NCBI RefSeq assembly: GCF_000442255.1 | Contig: NZ_KE557276.1 | Location: 175,221-239,220 of the forward strand | Length of the DNA: 64,000 bases | Direction of reading: 5' to 3' | From: Salipiger mucosus DSM 16094 | GTDB taxonomy: Bacteria > Pseudomonadota > Alphaproteobacteria > Rhodobacterales > Rhodobacteraceae | Shown: piece by piece, positions 46,133 through 55,111 of the stretch | Position numbering within the stretch: position 1 is the first letter of the stretch | Layout: every line of letters starts with the position of its first letter | Notes under the pieces: generated by a model | What the model saw: only the letters and a program-made list of their open reading frames with translations | Told to the model about the DNA's origin: nothing | Database searches by the model: none | Position numbers and translations under genes: made by a program

Positions 46133-46830
46133 GACGGAAACCTTCCCGACCGCTGATCGGGCCCGATCAGGTTTTCGCTGCGATCCAGGAGGGAGATCAT
46201 CTCGAGGCAGAGTTGTTCCATCGCGTGGCGCTGGATCTGGACACGCTCACCTTCGCTAAGGCGCCCAATCTCGCGAACACGTCGCAGCATGGCGGACATG
46301 ATGCGCCGCAATTCGGGTTCCATGCTGTCGCGGAACCGCAGCAGCGTCTGACGTAGCGCGGCGTCGCGGGCACGTTCCGTATCGTGCGCCGAGGCGAGGA
46401 TCAGCTTTTCCAGCGCGGCGACCACGGACCTGCGGATGGTTTCCGCGCTCAACTCCTCCTTGATGAGGTAGTCGGAACAGCCGGTGCGCATCGCCTCGAT
46501 GATCACCTCGGGCCGGTCGACACTCGTTACCATGATGCTGACCGCTCCGCGCTGCTCTTCGTGCGTTTCGATGAGGTCGAGCGCTTCCTGGCCGGTTGCC
46601 ATTCCGAGATGGTAGTCCACGAAGAACAGGTCGAAGCGTCGCGCGTCCAGCTGCCTTTGAAGCTGCGCGAGGTCCTGCGCCATGTGGAACTCTGCATCCA
46701 GACCTGCCCGCCTGGTGAGCTTCACCAGCCGGCGGCGGTCTATCTCGTCGTCCTCGAGAACAAGCGTGACCAGCCGGTGGACATCGGGCAGGTCCGGTTC
46801 GGCGATGGCCTGTTGCGTGAGCGTTGCCAT
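46129..46830 (-). CDS. response regulator with helical output domain
   Basis: I chose the ATG at 46830 (MATLTQQAIAEP), preceded by GAGGAG. The 233-aa protein has a receiver (phospho-acceptor in LFFVDYHLGMATG) and a C-terminal helical region (about 140-233) rich in charged residues, without a recognised DNA-binding fold. It is the first gene of the minus-strand phosphorelay string and shares the control region (46831-47017) with the membrane kinase. Confidence 0.78.
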   Translation of the reverse strand: MATLTQQAIAEPDLPDVHRLVTLVLEDDEIDRRRLVKLTRRAGLDAEFHMAQDLAQLQRQLDARRFDLFFVDYHLGMATGQEALDLIETHEEQRGAVSIMVTSVDRPEVIIEAMRTGCSDYLIKEELSAETIRRSVVAALEKLILASAHDTERARDAALRQTLLRFRDSMEPELRRIMSAMLRRVREIGRLSEGERVQIQRHAMEQLCLEMISLLDRSENLIGPDQRSGRFPS

Positions 46831-47017
46831 GCTGTGCTCTCCTCTCAGAAACCGGGATACGGTCACCTGGCTCCGGGGTAGTCCGCGTGCTGTAAACGCG
46901 AGCTTAACGGCCGGCGGCCTCGTCTGGTGAAACGCCTCGAATTGTCAGAACAGCGTTCACGGAATGACAAGATCGACCTGTCATCCTGCAGCCAGGACGA
47001 GGGCGATCGAGGTGAAA

Positions 47018-49285
47018 GTGCGAGAGACGGCAGGATCAACGGCGTTGCGGGACCGCATGACGTTTGCGGCGGTGTCGATCGTGGCGCTCGCGGTGCTCGT
47101 GGTCTGCGCGATGAGCTATGCGACCACCCGGCGCATCGAGGTGGCACGCTACGAGGTCGAGATGCGCGAAGAGTTGCGCCGCGTTGCCTCGCGTCTGGTC
47201 TACGAACTTCGCACGGCCGAGACCGACCTGCAGATACTGGTCCGTTCGCCAGCGGTGCAGGCGCTGGTCCGCCGCGGGGCGCTTCCAGTGGAGACCTTCG
47301 AGGATGTCGAGCGCATGCGCCTGCGCGCACGGGCCGAAGACGAGTTCGCGGCGTTCCATGCGCGGAGATTGCATTATCGACAGATCAGGCTGATCGCCGC
47401 CGACGCCGAGGGGCACGAGATCGTGCGCGTCGACAAGCGCGGCGGCGATGTCGTGACCGTTGCTCGCGACCAGCTGCAGGCAAAGGGGGGCGAGCCCTAC
47501 GTGGCTGCGGGACGGTTGCTGAAACCGGGTAATATCCATGTTTCGCCGCTCACCTGGAACCGCGAGAACGGGCAGATATCTCGACCAAGGACAGCGATGC
47601 TGCGCTTCGTGATGCCCGTTCCTTCCAGCGCCAGCCGACAGCCGGGGATGATCGTGATCAATGTCCCCGCGGAAACGATGCTCGCGGCGGCCTTTCGCGC
47701 CGCGACCCCGCGGCACGGCGTGATGCTGCTGGACGAGACCGGGGGAAGCTACCTGTTCGATCCCGAGACCGGAATGGGCCGACTGCGCCTCGACGAACCG
47801 CCTCCGGTTCCGCCGGAGGTCCTAGAACTCGTGCGATCCGGGGCGCCCGCGGCGGATGTGCGGTCGGTCGGCTCCTTCGCCGTTGCCGCCATGTCGGCGC
47901 CCCGCTCGGCGATCGGGACGGGCCGGATGCAGGTCGCGCTGCTGGCGGAGAGGTCCGCGCTCCTGCAGGCCGCCCGGCTCGGGTCACGGGGCGTTGCGCT
48001 GACGGGGCTCGTGGTGACGCTCGCCGCGGTCGTCGCGGCGCGACTTGCGACCATCGTCCACCTGCGGCCGCTTCTCCGGATGAACGCCGAGATAAGGCGG
48101 GCGCGGGCGACGAAGGCGCGCCCGGACCTGCCGATCACCCGCCGCGACGAGATCGGCGAGGTGGCGCGCAGCTTCGCGGAACTCATGGCCAATTCCGACG
48201 CCCTGGAACGCCGGGCGCGAACGATTCTTCATGGCGTGCACGACGGGATCATGATCGTCGACGACGCCGGACGGATCGACGACCTCAACGACGCCCTGTG
48301 CGAGATCCTCGACCGCCCGCGCGTGGAACTTCTGGGCAGCGCGGTGGCCCGGATCCTGCCCGAAGGTGAGGCCACGCTGGCGCAGCTGCAAGGCGGCCCG
48401 GACGAGGGCGGCCTGATCGCGACCGAGGCGCGGCGGGCTGACGGCAGCCGCGTGCCGCTGGAAGTGTCGGCGAGCAGGCTCGGAGAGGGAGAAGGCCGGA
48501 TCTGGGCCTGCATACTGCGTGACGTTTCCGAGCGGAGCGCGCAGGAGGCGGAGCGCGACTGCCTGATCGCTGCACTCGAGCAATCGAATGCCGAGCTGGA
48601 TGCCTTTGCCAATGTCGCATCTCACGACCTCAAGGCGCCGTTGCGGGTGATACGCAACGCGGCCACATGGATCGAGGAGGACCTCGAGGGCTCGCTAGAC
48701 GAGGAGACGCGTGAGACCCTGGCGCTCATGCGCAGCCGTGCCGATCGGATGCAGGCCTTGCTCGACGATCTTCTCGAGCATGCGCAGATCGGCCGAAAGA
48801 CCGGCGAGTCCGGTACACGCTTCGTCTCGGGGGCCGAGATGCGCGCCGGGCTGCTCGCGCTGCTCGATCCGCCGGACGCGTTCGAGGTGCGCTTTTGCGA
48901 GGGGTTCGACGACCTGAACCTGCCGGAAATGCCGCTCAAGATCGTGTTGCTCAACTTCGTTTCGAACGCGATCAAGCATCATGATCGTGCCGACGGTTGC
49001 GTGAGGATCGGCATTCGCGATGAGGGCGCGGTCCTGCGCGTCGATGTACGCGACGACGGCCCGGGGATTGCGCCGCAATACCACGAGCGGATCTTCGGCC
49101 TGTTCCAGACGCTTCGGGCGCGCGACGCGGTCGAGGGCAGCGGCATGGGGTTGGCCATAGCTCGAAAGCATATCGTCAAGGCCGGCGGTCGCGTGACCAT
49201 CGAGTCCGACGGACAGGGAAACGGTACGCTTTTCAGCTTCACCTGGCCGCTGCGCGGAGCGCGCGGGGACTATCTCGCGGCCTGA
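47018..49285 (+). CDS. membrane-bound sensor histidine kinase
   Basis: I start at GTG 47018, just after GAGGTGA; ATG 47057 is an alternative. The 755-aa protein has an N-terminal membrane helix, a periplasmic sensor (about 50-310, double-Cache-like), a second helix, HAMP, a PAS domain (LHGVHDGIMIVDDAGRID) and the kinase core: H-box ASHDLKAPLRVI, N-box FVSNAIKHHD, G-boxes DDGPGIAPQ and GSGMGLAIARK. It probably feeds phosphate to the cytoplasmic receivers encoded alongside. Confidence 0.85.
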   Translation: MRETAGSTALRDRMTFAAVSIVALAVLVVCAMSYATTRRIEVARYEVEMREELRRVASRLVYELRTAETDLQILVRSPAVQALVRRGALPVETFEDVERMRLRARAEDEFAAFHARRLHYRQIRLIAADAEGHEIVRVDKRGGDVVTVARDQLQAKGGEPYVAAGRLLKPGNIHVSPLTWNRENGQISRPRTAMLRFVMPVPSSASRQPGMIVINVPAETMLAAAFRAATPRHGVMLLDETGGSYLFDPETGMGRLRLDEPPPVPPEVLELVRSGAPAADVRSVGSFAVAAMSAPRSAIGTGRMQVALLAERSALLQAARLGSRGVALTGLVVTLAAVVAARLATIVHLRPLLRMNAEIRRARATKARPDLPITRRDEIGEVARSFAELMANSDALERRARTILHGVHDGIMIVDDAGRIDDLNDALCEILDRPRVELLGSAVARILPEGEATLAQLQGGPDEGGLIATEARRADGSRVPLEVSASRLGEGEGRIWACILRDVSERSAQEAERDCLIAALEQSNAELDAFANVASHDLKAPLRVIRNAATWIEEDLEGSLDEETRETLALMRSRADRMQALLDDLLEHAQIGRKTGESGTRFVSGAEMRAGLLALLDPPDAFEVRFCEGFDDLNLPEMPLKIVLLNFVSNAIKHHDRADGCVRIGIRDEGAVLRVDVRDDGPGIAPQYHERIFGLFQTLRARDAVEGSGMGLAIARKHIVKAGGRVTIESDGQGNGTLFSFTWPLRGARGDYLAA

Positions 49286-49586
49286 AACGTTCGGGGTCGA
49301 CCGCCCGTGTTGTGCCAGCAGCGGCAACGGGCGCGCGAACTGTTCTCAGAAGACAGTGGGCCAACAGACTGTCTTGGCCACCGTTCGGCGGTGTGCCGGC
49401 GGAGCCTGCGACCGACAGGCCCTGGCGAACTCGCAACGAAACGTTGAGCCTTTCGAAAGCAGGGTGGCCGCAGTCTGTACTGCGTGGCTGGCCGCCGCCA
49501 ACGAGGCCGGCGGCGGGAGCGCGATGCCGGGTACGTTTCCTGCGAAAGCGCGCGCGTCTTGCCTGGAAAGGTGAGCGCGCCGCCAG
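49286..49586. other. gene-free stretch between convergent genes
   Basis: The membrane kinase and the next response regulator converge. I find only a short plus-strand frame without family character. No RNA gene or clear terminator was recognised. Confidence 0.35.
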
Positions 49587-49976
49587 TCAGGCGATCCCGA
49601 CGTGCTGCCTGACCACGCGCTGCACCGACGGCGGGGTGAAGTCACTCTTGGTCCAGATCTCGATCACGTTGGCGGCGCGTGCCTTGGCGTACATGAAGGG
49701 CGAGGGCCAGTCGCTGACCACCACCACCGGCAGGCGCCGATAGGCGGGTGCCGCAGCGAGTTCGGCGGCGAAATCCGCGCCGCGGCCGTCGGGCAGGGCA
49801 TTGTCGAGAAAGATCATCGCCACCCGCTCCTCGCCGAGGACGCGGCGCGCCTCGGAGAGGGTGGTGGCGAAGACCAGCGGAATCTTCGGCCACTGGCGCA
49901 GGAAGATCCGGCGCATCATGGCGCGGTCGGTCTCGGTATCCTCGACGATCAGGCAGACGCTTGGTCCGGTGCCCAT
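49587..49976 (-). CDS. single-domain response regulator
   Basis: I chose the ATG at 49976 (MGTGPSVCLIVEDTETDRAM), which has AGGAGGGCGAGG upstream. The 129-aa product is a bare receiver with VEDTETDR, phospho-acceptor in MIFLDNALPDGRG and lysine in WTKSDF. LDNALPDG resembles LDNHLPDG in the receiver at 43865, so the two may be paralogues serving the same kinase. Confidence 0.78.
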   Translation of the reverse strand: MGTGPSVCLIVEDTETDRAMMRRIFLRQWPKIPLVFATTLSEARRVLGEERVAMIFLDNALPDGRGADFAAELAAAPAYRRLPVVVVSDWPSPFMYAKARAANVIEIWTKSDFTPPSVQRVVRQHVGIA

Positions 49977-50060
49977 GCCTCGCCCTCCTGCTTGAACCAC
50001 CCCTGGGGGAAGGTGACAGACGGGCCTTTCCAACCGATTAACAGATCCGGAGGACGGCGC

Positions 50061-52061
50061 TCAGAGTCGGGCGGTGACCTCCTCGGCGACGCGTTCGGCG
50101 GTGATCCCGAAATGACGGTAGAGGTCGGCCACGTCGCCCGAAGCGCCGAAGCCGGACATGCCGACGAAGCCGCCCTCCATTCCGACGTAGCGGTCCCAGC
50201 CCAGTCGGACCGCGGCCTCGACGCCCACGCGGACCGTGCCGTCTCCCAGCACCTCGCGGCGGTAGGCCGCGTCCTGCGCTTCGAACAGCTCCCAGCTGGG
50301 CATCGAGACAACGGCCGTCGGCACGCGCTGCGCCTGCAGCAGGTCGCGGGCTGCGAGCGCCACCGAAACCTCGGAGCCGGTGGCCAGCAGCGTCGCGCGG
50401 CGCGCGCCGCCCTCCGCCTCGGCCAGCACGTAGCCGCCGCGCGCGCTGAGGTTCTCGTCCTCCTGCGTCCGGCGGACCGGATCCAGCGGCTGGCGCGAGC
50501 AGATGATCGAGACCGGCCCGTCGGAGCGTCGCATCGCGAGATCCCAGGCCTCGGCCATCTCGACGGCGTCGGCCGGGCGCAGCACCCACATGTTGGGGAT
50601 CGCGCGCAGCGAGGCGAGGTATTCCACCGGCTGGTGTGTCGGGCCGTTCTTGCCGATGCCGATGCTGTCATGGCTGAAGACGAACACGCCGGGGACGCGC
50701 ATCAGCGCGGCGACGCGCAGGGTGTGGCGCATGTAGTCGGAGAAGACGAGGAAGGTCGTGCCCACCGAGCGGATGCCGCCGTGCACGGTCATGCCGTTCA
50801 TCATCGCGCCCATCGCGTGTTCGCGCACGCCGTAGTGGATGTAGCGGCCGCCGCGGTCGTCGCGGGTGAAGGGGCGCATCTGGCGCTTGTGCTGGGTCGC
50901 GGCCTCGAGGTCGGGCGCGCCCGAGATAAGCTCGGGGATGACATCGGCCAGCGCCGAGAGCATCTCGCCCGAGGCGCGGATGCCCGGCTTGGCCTCGTCG
51001 CTTTCGGTGTAGCGGCGCTTGGCGTCGAGGATGACCTGCTCCCAACCCTCGGGCAGCTCGCCGCGCATCAGGCGGTCGAACTCGGCGCGGTCGGCGGCGG
51101 GCAGGGCGTCGAGGCGGGCCTGCCAGGCCTCGCGCTCGGATGCGCCGCGTGCGCCGGCGTTGTGCCAGGCCTGCGCGAGATCGCCCGGCAGCTCGAAGGG
51201 CGCATGCGTCCAGCCGAGGTTCTCGCGCGCGGCATCGGTGTCCTCGGTGGTGATCTTGCCGCCGTGGGCGGCGCGGTCGTTCTGGATGCGCGGGACGCCG
51301 TAGCCGATGAAGGTGCGGCAGGCGATCATCGAGGGGCGGTCGTCCTGCTTGGCGGCGGCGATGGCCGCTGCGACGGCCTCGGGGTCGTGGCCGTCGACGC
51401 TTTGCACGTGCCAGCCGTTGTTCTCGAAGCGCACGACCTGGTCCTCGGAGACCGCCTGGTCGGTGGGTCCGTCGTCGGTCATGCGGTTGTCGTCCCAGAG
51501 GAAGACGAGCTTGCCCAGCTTGAGGTGCCCGGCGATGGCGATGACCTCGGCGGCGATGCCCTCCATCAGGCAGCCGTCACCGGTGTAGGCATAGGTGTAG
51601 TGGTCGACGATATCGTCGCCAAAGCGGTGGTTCAGGATACGCTCGGCCACGGCCATGCCGACGGCGTTGGCGATGCCCTGGCCCAGCGGGCCGGTGGTGG
51701 TCTCGATCCCGGCCGAGGGGTGGTATTCGGGGTGGCCGGCGGTGTTGGAGCCGAGAACGCGGAAGTTGCGGATCTCGTCGATGCCCATCTCCTCGTAGCC
51801 GCAGAGGTGCAGCAGCGAGTAGAGCAGCATGGAGCCGTGGCCGGCCGAGTGCACGAAGCGGTCTCGGTCGGGCCACTCGGGCGCTGCGGCGTCGAACTTC
51901 AGGTGCCGCGTGAAGAGCGCGGTGGCGATGTCGGCGCCTCCGAGCGGCGTGCCGGGGTGTCCGTCCTGGGCGCGCACGATGGCGTCCATCGAAAGGAAGC
52001 GAATGGCCTGCGCCATGTCGCGCATGTCCACGGTGCCGTTGGTCTTGCTCTGGATGTTCAT
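50061..52061 (-). CDS. tkt: transketolase
   Basis: The 666-aa enzyme of the pentose phosphate (or Calvin) pathway transfers two-carbon units with thiamine diphosphate. Visible sites: FVHSAGHGSMLLYSLLHL, the GDG motif in YTGDGCLMEG, the central pyrimidine domain and FSHDSIGIGKNGPTHQPVE. I chose the ATG at 52061 (MNIQSKTNGTVDM), which follows GAGGAGAGAGGCC. No other pentose-phosphate gene is nearby. A response regulator lies downstream, 84 bases away. Confidence 0.92.
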   Translation of the reverse strand: MNIQSKTNGTVDMRDMAQAIRFLSMDAIVRAQDGHPGTPLGGADIATALFTRHLKFDAAAPEWPDRDRFVHSAGHGSMLLYSLLHLCGYEEMGIDEIRNFRVLGSNTAGHPEYHPSAGIETTTGPLGQGIANAVGMAVAERILNHRFGDDIVDHYTYAYTGDGCLMEGIAAEVIAIAGHLKLGKLVFLWDDNRMTDDGPTDQAVSEDQVVRFENNGWHVQSVDGHDPEAVAAAIAAAKQDDRPSMIACRTFIGYGVPRIQNDRAAHGGKITTEDTDAARENLGWTHAPFELPGDLAQAWHNAGARGASEREAWQARLDALPAADRAEFDRLMRGELPEGWEQVILDAKRRYTESDEAKPGIRASGEMLSALADVIPELISGAPDLEAATQHKRQMRPFTRDDRGGRYIHYGVREHAMGAMMNGMTVHGGIRSVGTTFLVFSDYMRHTLRVAALMRVPGVFVFSHDSIGIGKNGPTHQPVEYLASLRAIPNMWVLRPADAVEMAEAWDLAMRRSDGPVSIICSRQPLDPVRRTQEDENLSARGGYVLAEAEGGARRATLLATGSEVSVALAARDLLQAQRVPTAVVSMPSWELFEAQDAAYRREVLGDGTVRVGVEAAVRLGWDRYVGMEGGFVGMSGFGASGDVADLYRHFGITAERVAEEVTARL

Positions 52062-52164
52062 GGCCTCTCTCCTCACCGGCGCGTCTCTGGCTGCGGTGAG
52101 TAGCCAAGGGCGCGCCGCGACACAAACGCGAATACTTAACGAGGATTGAAGCTGAACTTAAGGG

Positions 52165-52755
52165 TCAGTAGGGGTTGCGGGCGCCCCTGTCGGAAGACAG
52201 CGACTGCCGCCCACGTTCCACCAGCAGCTCGATTGCATCGGCGAGATGTTCGCGGTCGATGTGGTGGTCGCCGCGTTCGACGCGGATGCGGTGCGCCTCG
52301 ATCATCACGTCGGCGTGGCGGCAGCCCTCGGGTGGTTCGAAGCGGTAGGAGGCGAGCTCGATCAGCAGGCCCAGCGGGTCGCGGAAGTAGATCGAGTCCA
52401 TGAAGCCGCGATCCTTGGGCCCGGAATGCGAGATGCCCCGCGCCTCGAGCCGTTTCGCGGCCTGCCAGAAGCTGGCCTGGCTCACGTTGAAGGCGATGTG
52501 GTGCACGTTTCCGGGGGCCTGCGAGGCGGGCGCGGGATCGGGGCTGCGCTTCTCGTTGGTGAAGATGGTGACGAGCCGTCCGTCGCCCGGATCGAAGTAG
52601 AGATGGCCTTCGTCCGGGTCGTCGAAGTTCGGCTGGTCGAAGATGAAGGGCATGCCCAGCACGCCCTCCCAGAAATCGATCGAGGTCTGACGGTCGGCGC
52701 CCGTCAGCGTGATGTGATGCACGCCCTGCGCCTGGATCTTTCGGAATTCGGTCAT
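52165..52755 (-). CDS. VOC-family (glyoxalase/dioxygenase-like) protein
   Basis: The 196-aa protein has two beta-alpha-beta-beta-beta modules of the vicinal-oxygen-chelate fold. Metal-site histidines are seen in GVHHITLTG and NVHHIAFNV, and an acidic partner in PLGLLIELASYRF. The C-terminal 50 residues extend beyond the domain. It could be a ring-cleavage dioxygenase or a glyoxalase; the substrate is unknown. Confidence 0.75.
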   Translation of the reverse strand: MTEFRKIQAQGVHHITLTGADRQTSIDFWEGVLGMPFIFDQPNFDDPDEGHLYFDPGDGRLVTIFTNEKRSPDPAPASQAPGNVHHIAFNVSQASFWQAAKRLEARGISHSGPKDRGFMDSIYFRDPLGLLIELASYRFEPPEGCRHADVMIEAHRIRVERGDHHIDREHLADAIELLVERGRQSLSSDRGARNPY

Positions 52756-53049
52756 GTCTCGCTCCCCTCGGGTGGTTTCACGAGAGGATAGCGGAGGATG
52801 GCGGGCTGCCCAGAGGATTGTTGCGAGCGGACAAAATGCGCATCGTAAGGACCAGCGCCGGTCCGCCGGGTGGGCGCTCGCGCCGGTGGAGGTCTTGGCA
52901 CTTTATCCCCCGGCCATATGCCTGCAATCGAGACGTCCGGCCCAGCCTCGAAAAGCGCCCGCCCGAGTGGACGGACGGGCGCTGGCCCGGCGGCCTTCGG
53001 CCTCGATTCCGGGCCGGGGCTTTCGAGCGGCGCCCGGCCCGGGAGCCGG
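52756..53049. other. gene-free stretch carrying the ssd terminator
   Basis: These 294 bases between the VOC and ssd genes hold the terminator at 52954-52983 and the VOC promoter region. No gene was seen. Confidence 0.4.
52954..52983 (-). terminator. intrinsic terminator of the ssd gene
   Basis: AGCGCCCG and CGGGCGCT form a perfect stem that can be extended by further GC pairs, and on the minus strand the stem is followed by TTTTCG. It lies about 70 bases beyond the ssd stop. Confidence 0.6.
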
Positions 53050-54525
53050 TCACCGCCAGTCGCGGCAGACGTACTTGATCTCCATGAACTGCTCCATGCC
53101 GCGGCGGGCGCCTTCGCGGCCGAGGCCGGACTGCTTGACCCCGCCGAAGGGGATGGGCGCCCCGGTGACCTTGGTGCGGTTCACCGCGACCATGCCGTAT
53201 TGCAGCGCGCGGCTGACCCGGTAGATCCGGCGCGGATTCAGCGAATGGACATAGGCCACGAGCCCGTATTCGCTGTCGTTGGCGCGGCGCACGACCTCTT
53301 CCTCGGTCTCGAAGGGCGTGATCGGCGCGACGGGGCCGAAGGTCTCTTCGTGCATGATCAGCGCCTCGTCGGTCACGTCGGTCAGCACCGTCGGCGCGTA
53401 GAAGAGCGGCCCCTGCGGCAGCACCTCGCCGCCGCAGGCCAGCGTGGCGCCCTTCTCGAGCGCGTCCTTCACGTGCTCCTGCTGTTTGGCGATGGCCTTA
53501 TCGTTCATGAGCGGGCCGATGTCGGGATCGTCGAGCCCCTTGCCGACGGTCAGCTTCTTCGTGGCCTCGACGAAGCGGCGGCAGAACTCGTCGTAGATCG
53601 GACGCTCGACGTAGATGCGGTTCGCGCCGAGGCAGTCCTGCCCGGAGGTGGCGAACTTGGCCTTGATGGTCTCCTCGACCGCCTGGTCGAGATCGGCGCC
53701 CTTGAAGACGATGACCGGCGCGTGGCCGCCCAGCTCGAGCACGAGCCGTTTCACGGTCTGCGCCGACTGGCGGTAGAGCAGCTTGCCGATGTCCGTCGAA
53801 CCGGTGAAGGAGAGCGCGCGCACGCGGTGGTCCTCGGTCCAGGGCTCGACGATGGTGGAGGCCTTGCCGGTCACCACGTTGAAGACGCCGGCGGGCAGGC
53901 CCGCGCGCTCGGCCAGCTCGGCAAGGGCGAGGGCGGAATAGGGGGTCTCGCCCGAGGGGTGCGCGACCACGGTGCAGCCCGCGGCGATGGCGGCGGCCGC
54001 CTTGCGGGTCAGCATGGCCGAGGGGAAGTTCCACGGCGTGATGAGCGCGGCCACACCCATGGGTTCGAGCCAGAGCTCGACCTCGGCGTCGGGCAGGTGC
54101 GAGGTTACGCCCTCGATGTTGGGACGCTTGGTCTCCTCGGCGTAGAATTCGATGAAGCTCGCGGCGTAGTCGATCTCGCCGCGTGCCTCAGACAGGGGTT
54201 TGCCCTGTTCCAGCACCATGATGCGCGCGAGGTCTTCCTTGGCTTCCATCACGAGGTCGAACCAGCGGCGCAGGATCACGGCGCGGTCCTGCGGCAGGGT
54301 CATGGCCCAGTCTGCGAAGGCCGCCTGCGCATGGTCGACGGCGGCGCGCGACTGCGCGGCGCTCAGCGAGGCGATCTCGCCGATGCGGTCGCCGGTGCCG
54401 GGGTCGGTCACGGGCAGGCTCGCGTTGTCGTCGCCGGCGACCCACTTGCCGCCGATGTAGGAAAAGCTGCGCAGCAGGCGCTTGTCGGAAATGTCTGTGC
54501 GGGTGGAAATCGCGGTGTCCAGCAT
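53050..54525 (-). CDS. ssd: NAD(P)-dependent aldehyde dehydrogenase, succinate-semialdehyde type
   Basis: The 491-aa protein is of the aldehyde dehydrogenase superfamily, with the general base glutamate in VLELGGHAPV and the catalytic cysteine in SGQDCLGANR. It is closest to succinate-semialdehyde dehydrogenases (GabD/Ssd). In ectoine degradation clusters a gene of this type is a standard member and oxidises aspartate semialdehyde or a related product. It is the last gene of the minus-strand ectoine block and is followed by a terminator. Confidence 0.82.
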   Translation of the reverse strand: MLDTAISTRTDISDKRLLRSFSYIGGKWVAGDDNASLPVTDPGTGDRIGEIASLSAAQSRAAVDHAQAAFADWAMTLPQDRAVILRRWFDLVMEAKEDLARIMVLEQGKPLSEARGEIDYAASFIEFYAEETKRPNIEGVTSHLPDAEVELWLEPMGVAALITPWNFPSAMLTRKAAAAIAAGCTVVAHPSGETPYSALALAELAERAGLPAGVFNVVTGKASTIVEPWTEDHRVRALSFTGSTDIGKLLYRQSAQTVKRLVLELGGHAPVIVFKGADLDQAVEETIKAKFATSGQDCLGANRIYVERPIYDEFCRRFVEATKKLTVGKGLDDPDIGPLMNDKAIAKQQEHVKDALEKGATLACGGEVLPQGPLFYAPTVLTDVTDEALIMHEETFGPVAPITPFETEEEVVRRANDSEYGLVAYVHSLNPRRIYRVSRALQYGMVAVNRTKVTGAPIPFGGVKQSGLGREGARRGMEQFMEIKYVCRDWR

Positions 54526-54624
54526 GATTGGTCTCCTTTGGCCACGATGATAGCGGAGGCCGGCAGAGAGAGAGACCGAATGGACTGCGATTGGCGCGCA
54601 GGTGGTCTGGCCACGGGCGCTTTG

Positions 54625-55110
54625 TCAGTCCGTCTGGTCTGCGATCAGCTCCAGCGGGGGCGTGCCCGCGCGCTTGACCTGCTTGGTGACGATGTAGGTG
54701 TGGTAACGCGCGATGCCGATGCGGGCGTCGAGCATCGAGTCGATCAGTCGCTGGTAGCTGTCGATGTCGCGCGTCACGATCTGCAGCAGGTAGTCGAAGC
54801 CGCCGCCGAGCGCCCAGCAGGCCAGCACCTCGTCATGGCGCTGAAGGCCCTCCTCGAAGGTGCGGAAGGTCGCCGAGGTGTGGTCCGCCAACTCGGCGGC
54901 GACGAAGACCGTGACCGTCGGCCCCAGCTTGCGCAGGTCGATCTCGGCCCGGTAGCCGGAGATGAGGCCGGCCTTTTCCAGCTTCTTGAGCCGGTCCCAG
55001 GCCGGGGTGGGCGAGAGATTGATCCGCTCGGCCAGCGCGGCCTTGGTGATGCGGCCCTCGCGCGCCAGCACGCGCAGGATCTCGAGATCGCGGGCGTCGA
55101 GGCGGATCAT
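54625..55110 (-). CDS. Lrp/AsnC-type regulator of ectoine degradation
   Basis: The 161-aa protein has an HTH (RITKAALAERINLSPTPAWDR) and the C-terminal AsnC ligand domain (CWALGGGFDYLLQIVTRDID). An AsnC-type gene (asnC/doeX) next to eutB-eutC is typical of ectoine catabolic clusters and responds to a catabolic intermediate. It starts one base after the eutC stop. Confidence 0.8.
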   Translation of the reverse strand: MIRLDARDLEILRVLAREGRITKAALAERINLSPTPAWDRLKKLEKAGLISGYRAEIDLRKLGPTVTVFVAAELADHTSATFRTFEEGLQRHDEVLACWALGGGFDYLLQIVTRDIDSYQRLIDSMLDARIGIARYHTYIVTKQVKRAGTPPLELIADQTD

Positions 55111-55111
55111 G

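Noticed and set aside
49602-52103. 833-aa plus-strand open frame
   Set aside because: Antisense to transketolase and the small response regulator.
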